A DNA stretch of 5,831 nt, taken from positions 1 to 5,831 of the forward strand of contig JAKLFN010000140.1 of the NCBI GenBank assembly GCA_022711195.1, given 5' to 3'. Made by a program: the position numbers and the translations under genes. Each line of letters opens with the position of its first letter. The first letter of the stretch is position 1. The stretch comes from Bacteroidota bacterium (lineage in GTDB: Bacteria > Bacteroidota > Bacteroidia > Bacteroidales > VadinHA17). This document shows positions 1 through 3,870 of the stretch, one piece after another. The notes below the pieces were generated by a model that had not been told where the DNA came from, ran no database searches, and saw only the letters and a program-made list of their open reading frames with translations.

Positions 1-4
1 TTCA

Positions 5-77
5 AACATCACCCGGGAATCGAACTCTTGACCCTCCCGCCGAAGCGGGATGCTCTGGCCAACTGAGCTAATTCCCC
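5..77 (-). pseudogene. tRNA-like element, copy 1 (probable degenerate tRNA)
   Basis: Read on the minus strand, the 5' half is textbook tRNA: a GGGGAAT acceptor strand, TA, then a D arm GCTC/GAGC with an AGTTGG-type loop. The next arm, TCCCGCTTCGGCGGGA (35-50), is 16 nt instead of the usual 17 and can close into a 6-bp stem capped by a C(UUCG)G tetraloop. If read as a normal 5-bp arm it has only a 6-nt loop. A T-loop-like TTCGATT follows, but its flanks AAGAG and CCCGG barely pair. The expected 3' acceptor strand is absent at its normal place. ATTCCC, complementary to GGGAAT, lies inside the would-be T arm (15-20), as if the 3' side of the T arm had been deleted. I infer a non-decoding tRNA relic or tRNA-derived RNA. 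A functional aberrant tRNA cannot be excluded. Confidence 0.6.
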
Positions 78-86
78 AAACTTTCA

Positions 87-159
87 AACATCACCCGGGA
101 ATCGAACTCTTGACCCTCCCGCCGAAGCGGGATGCTCTGGCCAACTGAGCTAATTCCCC
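87..159 (-). pseudogene. tRNA-like element, copy 2 (probable degenerate tRNA)
   Basis: This is an exact copy of the neighbouring tRNA-like unit, with the UUCG-capped hairpin at 117-132. It begins 5 nt after the 3' end of tRNA-Ile on the minus strand, so it is probably part of the same primary transcript. It has the same defects: no T stem, no matched acceptor stem at the canonical position, and no 7-nt anticodon loop. The 5' half (GGGGAATTAGCTCAGTTGG) resembles bacterial alanine-type tRNAs, which is my impression only. Having two identical copies argues against slow independent decay of each. Confidence 0.6.
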
Positions 160-164
160 TCACG

Positions 165-238
165 TAGTCCCGCCCGGAGTTGAACCGGGGACCTCTACAT
201 TATCAGTGTAGCGCTCTAACCAACTGAGCTACGGGACT
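165..238 (-). tRNA. tRNA-Ile(GAU)
   Basis: All four arms fold on the minus strand: acceptor AGTCCCG/CGGGACT (7 bp), D stem GCTC/GAGC, anticodon stem CTACA/TGTAG with loop CTGATAA, and T stem CCCGG/CCGGG around TTCAACT. The anticodon GAT lies at 202-204 (minus strand) and reads isoleucine AUC/AUU codons. The discriminator is A (165). The 74-nt gene does not encode CCA, so the tail would be added by the CCA-adding enzyme. It is not in the usual rRNA-operon setting within this window. Two tRNA-like units lie immediately downstream and a promoter-like sequence lies about 125 bp upstream. Confidence 0.97.
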
Positions 239-242
239 ATTT

Positions 243-277
243 TCAGTTGCAGGTTCCAGGTTCCGGGTTGCAGGTTC
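243..277. repeat. Heptamer array 1, consensus CAGGTTC
   Basis: Five consecutive 7-bp units are visible: TCAGTTG, CAGGTTC, CAGGTTC, CGGGTTG and CAGGTTC. A 12-bp exact repeat, GTTGCAGGTTCC, occurs at 246-257 and 267-278. The array sits just upstream of tRNA-Ile, in its predicted leader. Its reverse complement (GAACCTG) matches the unit of the next array, so the two arrays face each other. Confidence 0.8.
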
Positions 278-288
278 CTGTTATACTC

Positions 289-320
289 GAACCTTGAACC
301 TTAAACTTTGAACTTTAAAC
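289..320. repeat. Heptamer array 2, consensus GAACCTT, inverted relative to array 1
   Basis: Units are GAACCTT, GAACCTT, AAACTTT, GAACTTT and a partial AAAC. This array lies 11 bp from array 1 and is nearly its inverted copy, so the transcript could form a long imperfect hairpin with loop 278-288. The innermost pairing is GGTTC with GAACC; the outer units pair less well. No protein is encoded here. Confidence 0.8.
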
Positions 321-363
321 ATCTTTTCAATGAACTTCGATCCTTTTTGTCTTAAAGCGGGTG

Positions 364-394
364 CAAAGATATAAATTGATTCCTTTTCAACAAG
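364..394 (-). promoter_or_regulatory. Bacteroidota-type promoter for the tRNA-Ile transcript
   Basis: On the minus strand, CTTG (391-394) is followed after exactly 19 nt by TATCTTTG (364-371). This matches the published Bacteroides sigma-70-type consensus TTTG-N19-TAnnTTTG at the -33 and -7 boxes, with one mismatch in the upstream box. Transcription would start near 358, leaving a leader of about 120 nt before tRNA-Ile. This is the best promoter match in the window. Confidence 0.65.
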
Positions 395-426
395 AAAAGT
401 CCTTAAAAAATCTTCAAAAATTTCTT

Positions 427-438
427 CCCGAATCCGGG
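427..438 (-). terminator. Weak hairpin downstream of the barrel-protein gene
   Basis: CCCG-GATT-CGGG on the minus strand forms a 4-bp GC stem 22 nt past the stop codon of the upstream gene. T-rich DNA (TTTTT, TTTTTT) begins a few bases later rather than directly at the stem. It may stop transcription before the tRNA promoter, but the stem is short and the U-tract is displaced, so this is tentative. Confidence 0.3.
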
Positions 439-459
439 TTAAAACTATTAATCGCCTGA

Positions 460-1503
460 TTATCTTCTACCTGCAGCAATACCCATGCTGCTAATGTCAA
501 TCTTCAGCTTCAATAACTGCTCCTGATAGAGACTCCCCTCCAGGAAATGCAGAGACCATGTCAGCTCCAGGTCTACATCCTTTCTTCTGAAAAAATTCAC
601 ATACAGGTCAAGCCGGTCATACATCCTTGCCCTGTATACAGGATCTCCCCAGTACAGGTTATTCTCATATATATTATAATAATGCATCAGACCCTCCCCG
701 GCATAAAAGCTGTTGCAGATACCTGCAAACCGGTACTCAGCCCTCGCCTCAGCAAAAAACCCGTGCCTGGTGATCCAGTCTGCACTCCCCGAACGTTCGC
801 GTTCCAGGCCCGTCAGTAAGCCGGCGCTTACTTCAAGCTTGTCGAATATAGTGCGCCCCGACAGGTCTGCTCCTGCTGAAGTAAGCATAAGCAGGTTGTC
901 GTGCAGAGGCTCGTGCCATAAAGGATCCTTACGCGAAGCATAGTGGAACATATAGCTGAAATGGCTCACATAAAATATACCTATATTATATCTGCCGCTG
1001 AGACCAACAAAAAAAGCTTCCCTCACATTTTCCGCCTGCCTGCCTGTCCAGTCGAGCCATACATTGGCATACCGCCCTTCATTGCCTGCCCTGAAAAAAA
1101 TACCATTTACAACCGGACGGTAATAACTCAGAGAGTCCTGGAAAAACATTTTCGGGTATTTCTCAAGTGCAATTTCACGTGGGAAAGCGCCCATTACGAA
1201 AGTGTATGGTTTCCGTGAATACCTGTACCAGGCAGAAGGAAATGCCTTGCCAATGCCGTCAGTACTTCCGAATTCATGAATAAGATTCAATCCGGCAGCA
1301 ATTGTATGAACACTATCCCATGTGAATCCAGCTTCCGGTACGACGATCACTCCGGCCATGGTCTGCGAAGCTTTCACCTCCGAACCGGCAAATTCAATAT
1401 TATCAAAGAAAGAGCGGAAACCTGCCCTCCAGAAAAATTCCTGTGAAAAAAGAGATACCCCCGACATAAGAACCAATAATAATGTCAGTGATAATTTTTT
1501 CAT
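460..1503 (-). CDS. Predicted secreted outer-membrane beta-barrel protein of unknown function
   Basis: The protein has 347 residues. The N-terminus is a clear signal peptide: MKK, a hydrophobic core of leucines and valines (residues 4-18), then SLFS before Gln21, a cleavage context common in Bacteroidota. The mature part is rich in Tyr, Phe and Trp, with alternating polar and hydrophobic stretches (for example around 36-75, 165-190 and 300-340) and no long hydrophobic helix, which fits an outer-membrane barrel. A recognisable central block, FQDSLSYYRPVVNG followed by NVWLDWTGRQ and EAFFVGLSGRY (about residues 121-171), recalls a family of uncharacterised Bacteroidota proteins; this is from memory. 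It does not end in the usual C-terminal aromatic residue (it ends GRR). The substrate, if any, is unknown. The start is ATG at 1503, just after the divergent promoter region. The gene stands alone on its strand and ends before the tRNA promoter. Confidence 0.75.
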   Translation of the reverse strand: MKKLSLTLLLVLMSGVSLFSQEFFWRAGFRSFFDNIEFAGSEVKASQTMAGVIVVPEAGFTWDSVHTIAAGLNLIHEFGSTDGIGKAFPSAWYRYSRKPYTFVMGAFPREIALEKYPKMFFQDSLSYYRPVVNGIFFRAGNEGRYANVWLDWTGRQAENVREAFFVGLSGRYNIGIFYVSHFSYMFHYASRKDPLWHEPLHDNLLMLTSAGADLSGRTIFDKLEVSAGLLTGLERERSGSADWITRHGFFAEARAEYRFAGICNSFYAGEGLMHYYNIYENNLYWGDPVYRARMYDRLDLYVNFFRRKDVDLELTWSLHFLEGSLYQEQLLKLKIDISSMGIAAGRR

Positions 1504-1519
1504 AGTTAATGAATTTCCT

Positions 1520-1527
1520 TATTTTCG
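1520..1527 (+). promoter_or_regulatory. Possible -7 box for the glycosyltransferase gene
   Basis: TATTTTCG fits the TAnnTTTG-type -7 box with one mismatch. The tetramer 19 nt upstream (1497-1500) is TTTT rather than TTTG. A start near 1532 would give a leader of only about 12 nt before the ATG at 1544, consistent with the short leaders and lack of a Shine-Dalgarno sequence often seen in this phylum. Confidence 0.4.
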
Positions 1528-1543
1528 CATCAATATCGAACAG

Positions 1544-2305
1544 ATGTCAAATATAGTCATTATACCAACATACAGGGAAAAGGAAAACATTGAAGCCATA
1601 ATAAGGTCCATACTCTCACTTCCTGTTTCGTTCGATGTGCTCGTAATAGATGATAACTCGCCCGATGGCACTGCAGGTATTGTAAAAGAGATCAGGAAAT
1701 CAGAACCGCGCGTACATCTTATAGAACGTCCCGGTAAGCTGGGCCTTGGTACAGCTTATATTGCAGGGTTTAAGTTTGCACTCGAAAAAGGATATGATTA
1801 TATCTATGAGATGGATGCCGATTTCTCGCACGACCCTTCCGACCTGCCGAAGCTGTTCAGAGCCTGCTCCGAAGAAGGGGCCGACGTAGCTATCGGATCG
1901 AGGTATATAAGCGGTGTAAATGTTGTTAACTGGCCGCTCTCGAGAGTGCTTATGTCATATTTTGCCTCGATCTATGTGCGATTCATTACGGGCATGAAGG
2001 TAATGGACACAACAGCCGGCTTTGTATGTTACAGAAAAGAGGTACTTGAAAACATTTTACCCAACCAGGTTCGCTCCGTAGGATACAGCTTCCAGATAGA
2101 AATGAAGTATATAGCCTGGAAACTGGGATACAGGATTACCGAAGTCCCCATAATTTTCACCGACCGTAGAATGGGCTCATCCAAAATGTCAGGAGGTATC
2201 TTCAACGAAGCGATCTGGAGCGTACTGAGGATAAGGCTGCGCAGCCTGTTTGTGAGATACAGGCGCAATGGTACAACGGTGCAACGGGACAACGGGGCAA
2301 ATTAA
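1544..2305 (+). CDS. GT2 glycosyltransferase, polyprenol monophosphomannose synthase-like (DPM1 family)
   Basis: The 253-residue length is typical of the stand-alone catalytic domain of this family, which transfers mannose (or a related sugar) from a GDP-sugar to polyprenyl phosphate on the inner face of the cytoplasmic membrane. Motifs in order are IPTYREKENI (7-16), VIDDNSPDGT (34-43, nucleotide-binding Asp pair D36/D37), GKLGLGTAYIAGF (64-76), the metal-binding DAD at 91-93 followed by FSHDP, GSRYISGV (118-125), DTTAGFVCYRK (155-165) and FTDRRMGSSKMS (205-216). No membrane segment is seen, so it would be peripheral. I start at ATG 1544 because IPTY should lie near the N-terminus; the open frame continues upstream to 1322 but only antisense to the barrel gene. 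The last dozen residues come from a tandem octamer repeat. The donor sugar cannot be told from sequence; dolichol-phosphate-glucose-type activity is possible. Confidence 0.88.
   Translation: MSNIVIIPTYREKENIEAIIRSILSLPVSFDVLVIDDNSPDGTAGIVKEIRKSEPRVHLIERPGKLGLGTAYIAGFKFALEKGYDYIYEMDADFSHDPSDLPKLFRACSEEGADVAIGSRYISGVNVVNWPLSRVLMSYFASIYVRFITGMKVMDTTAGFVCYRKEVLENILPNQVRSVGYSFQIEMKYIAWKLGYRITEVPIIFTDRRMGSSKMSGGIFNEAIWSVLRIRLRSLFVRYRRNGTTVQRDNGAN
1548..1555 (-). promoter_or_regulatory. Possible -7 box for the barrel-protein gene
   Basis: On the minus strand TATATTTG is a perfect TAnnTTTG box about 45 nt upstream of the ATG at 1503. No good TTTG lies 19 nt further upstream; the nearest T-run (1578-1581) is at 22 nt. 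The box overlaps the first codons of the divergent glycosyltransferase gene. Confidence 0.35.
2264..2295 (+). repeat. Tandem octamer repeat inside the 3' end of the glycosyltransferase gene
   Basis: Four consecutive 8-bp units are visible: CGCAATGG, TACAACGG, TGCAACGG and GACAACGG, followed by a diverged GGCAAATT that contains part of the stop codon. Eight is not a multiple of three, so each unit is read in a new frame, giving the tail NGTTVQRDNGAN. Confidence 0.75.
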
Positions 2306-2306
2306 A

Positions 2307-2334
2307 GCCCCCTAACCCCCCCCTGAAGGGGGGC
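2307..2334 (+). repeat. C/G-run hairpin repeat, copy A (between glycosyltransferase and pyrC)
   Basis: The copy reads GCCCCC, TAA, a run of eight C (2316-2323), TGAA, then GGGGGGC. The last C6, TGAA and G6 form a perfect 6-bp GC hairpin at 2318-2333. It begins one base after the glycosyltransferase stop. The same architecture (C-run, 2-3 nt, C6, 4-nt loop, G6) recurs twice after pyrC. There is no T-tract after it, so it is not a classical intrinsic terminator. Similar runs are familiar from intergenic DNA of Bacteroidota (recollection). Confidence 0.75.
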
Positions 2335-2354
2335 AAAATAGCAATACATAAAAT

Positions 2355-2375
2355 CCCAACAGAGGTTGGAGTGGG
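2355..2375 (+). repeat. Small inverted repeat before pyrC
   Basis: CCAAC (2356-2360), AGAG and GTTGG (2365-2369) form a 5-bp hairpin; GTGGG follows. It lies 24 nt upstream of the pyrC ATG and could affect translation or be part of the same dispersed repeat as copy A. No Bacteroidota promoter box was recognised in 2335-2392, which favours co-transcription of pyrC from the glycosyltransferase promoter. Confidence 0.4.
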
Positions 2376-2392
2376 TTTCTAAATCAAATTTA

Positions 2393-3736
2393 ATGTCTGC
2401 TACCTTAATAAAGAATGCTACTATAGTTAATGAAGGAAAATCTTTCAGGGGCGATGTTCATATTAAGAATGAATTAATTTCGGGTATAGGATCACCGGGG
2501 CAGATTAATCCTCCAAAAGGATCCGAGATCATAGATGCCACAGGGTTGTTTCTATTACCCGGATTAATCGACGACCAGGTTCACTTCAGGGAACCAGGCC
2601 TTACTCACAAAGGCGATATTTACTCAGAGTCGCGTGCAGCCGCTGCAGGAGGCATAACATCATTCATGGAAATGCCCAACACCGTACCCCAGACGATTAC
2701 GATAGATGCACTGAACGATAAATACAGGCTGGGGTCCGAAAGCTCACTCATCAACTATTCTTTTCTGATCGGGGCTACTAATAACAATCTCGATGAGGTT
2801 CTAAAAGCTGATCCGGCAGATGTTTGTGCAATTAAAGTATTTATGGGCTCTTCGACCGGCAATATGCTTGTTGATGATAAGAAATCTCTTCACGATCTTT
2901 TCAGGAGAGCACACATGCCATTATGTGCGCACTGTGAAGATGAACCAATAATAAAGAGGAACAGCGAAGCATATTTTAAACAGTACGGTGACGATGTGCC
3001 CTTCAGCATGCACCCGCTGATACGCAGCCGTGAAGCATGCTATACTTCTTCATCCTATGCGGTCAGTCTTGCGAAAGAATATAATACCAGGCTTCACATT
3101 TTTCATCTTTCCACAGCCGATGAGATGAAACTGTTCAGCAATGAGCTTCCTCTTAATGAAAAGAGAATTACCGCTGAAGTTTGTGTCCATCATCTTTGGT
3201 TTGATGACACTGATTATGAAAAGCACGGATCACACATCAAATGGAACCCGGCCATAAAGACCAGGTTTGACAGGGATGCCCTGGTCAATGCCGTGAACAA
3301 CAACCTTATCGATATTATTGCCACTGACCATGCTCCCCACACGCTAGCTGAAAAATCGAACAGCTACTTCAGGGCTCCTTCAGGCGGACCACTTGTTCAG
3401 CACTCCCTTGCAGCAATGATGGAGTTGTGGCACAACAAACTCTTTTCGATGGAAAAAATTGTTGAGAAGATGTGTCATAATCCTGCTGTTCTGTTCAATG
3501 TGAAAGGAAGAGGATTTATCCGTGAGGGCTATAAGGCAGATCTCTGCCTGGTGGATCCTGACAATCCATGGACTGTTTCAAAAAGCAATATATTATATAA
3601 GTGTGGCTGGTCGCCCTTTGAAGGAACCACATTCCGTTCGAAGGTGGTTCAGACTTTTGTGAACGGGACTGTTGTATATAATAAAGGTGTATTCAACGAA
3701 GATTACCGGGGACAGAGACTGGTGTTTGACAGGTAA
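2393..3736 (+). CDS. pyrC: Dihydroorotase (class I-like, Bacteroidota type)
   Basis: The 447-residue protein is an amidohydrolase that interconverts N-carbamoyl-aspartate and dihydroorotate, the third step of de novo pyrimidine synthesis, in the cytosol. Visible elements are the metal-site strand GLIDDQVHFREPG (57-69), where the usual first His of HxH is Gln62 and His64/Arg66 remain; EMPNT (93-97); IKVFMGSSTGNML (147-159) with Lys148 as the candidate carboxylated bridging lysine; AHCED (179-183, His180); IFHLST (236-241, His238); the catalytic Asp312 in ATDHAPH (310-316); and APSGGPLVQHS (328-338). As I recall it, the Porphyromonas gingivalis enzyme has the same DDQVHFREPG, so Gln62 is probably family-normal. 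ATG 2393 is preferred over an in-frame TTG at 2366, because MSATLIKNATIVNEG starts as such enzymes do. It lies 87 bp after the glycosyltransferase and is flanked on both sides by C/G hairpin repeats. Confidence 0.95.
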   Translation: MSATLIKNATIVNEGKSFRGDVHIKNELISGIGSPGQINPPKGSEIIDATGLFLLPGLIDDQVHFREPGLTHKGDIYSESRAAAAGGITSFMEMPNTVPQTITIDALNDKYRLGSESSLINYSFLIGATNNNLDEVLKADPADVCAIKVFMGSSTGNMLVDDKKSLHDLFRRAHMPLCAHCEDEPIIKRNSEAYFKQYGDDVPFSMHPLIRSREACYTSSSYAVSLAKEYNTRLHIFHLSTADEMKLFSNELPLNEKRITAEVCVHHLWFDDTDYEKHGSHIKWNPAIKTRFDRDALVNAVNNNLIDIIATDHAPHTLAEKSNSYFRAPSGGPLVQHSLAAMMELWHNKLFSMEKIVEKMCHNPAVLFNVKGRGFIREGYKADLCLVDPDNPWTVSKSNILYKCGWSPFEGTTFRSKVVQTFVNGTVVYNKGVFNEDYRGQRLVFDR

Positions 3737-3753
3737 GACCTCCGTCACTTCCA

Positions 3754-3842
3754 CCCCCCTGCCCCCCTGAAGGGGGGTTGAAACCCATCAGAAAATAATT
3801 TATTATAATGGTTTATAGCCCCCCTTTAGGGGGGTTGGGGGG
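3754..3842. repeat. 89-bp inverted repeat of two C/G-run hairpins (copies B and C), candidate bidirectional terminator
   Basis: Copy B (3754-3777) is C6, TG, C6, TGAA, G6. Copy C (3819-3842) is its near reverse complement: C6, TTTA, G6, TT, G6. Between them AAACC (3781-3785) can pair with GGTTT (3810-3814), leaving an AT-rich centre of about 24 nt. Either each half folds alone or the whole forms one long stem. It lies between the convergent stop codons of pyrC (3736) and the aspartate kinase gene (3871), where a two-way transcription stop would be useful. No adjoining T-tract is present, so the terminator role is inferred from position and stem strength only. A small non-autonomous mobile repeat is the alternative. 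Confidence 0.7.
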
Positions 3843-3870
3843 TCAGTTGCAACCAGGGGATTGGGGAGTA

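Larger units (their letters stand above)
1..159 (-). repeat. Tandem direct repeat, two identical 77-bp units at an 82-bp period
   Basis: Positions 1-77 and 83-159 are identical base for base, separated by the 5-bp spacer AAACT (78-82). Each unit carries one tRNA-like sequence on the minus strand plus a short TTTGAA tail. Perfect identity suggests a recent duplication or active homogenisation. Because the window opens exactly on a unit boundary, further copies may lie to the left. Confidence 0.95.

Noticed and set aside
1..459. CRISPR-like array or integration (att) site
   Set aside because: The 77-bp units are too long, too few and have a 5-bp spacer, unlike CRISPR. No integrase or phage gene is present to support an att site, though an old integration remnant cannot be excluded.
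547..1218. Plus-strand open frames of 76-91 codons
   Set aside because: They overlap the barrel gene on the opposite strand, have no recognisable domains, and look like frame shadows.
1322..1543. In-frame upstream extension of the glycosyltransferase by 74 residues
   Set aside because: It lies antisense to the signal-peptide end of the barrel gene, has no family-like sequence, and the IPTY motif belongs near the N-terminus, which ATG 1544 provides.
2029..2292. Minus-strand 87-codon open frame inside the glycosyltransferase gene
   Set aside because: It is a shadow of a gene with clear GT2 motifs and has no features of its own.
2366..2392. TTG start extending dihydroorotase by nine residues
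   Set aside because: The extra codons come from the small inverted repeat, and ATG 2393 gives the expected N-terminus.
3846..3853. GTTGCAAC perfect palindrome next to hairpin copy C
   Set aside because: At 8 bp it is expected by chance at this scale, and it is not placed as an operator for either neighbour.
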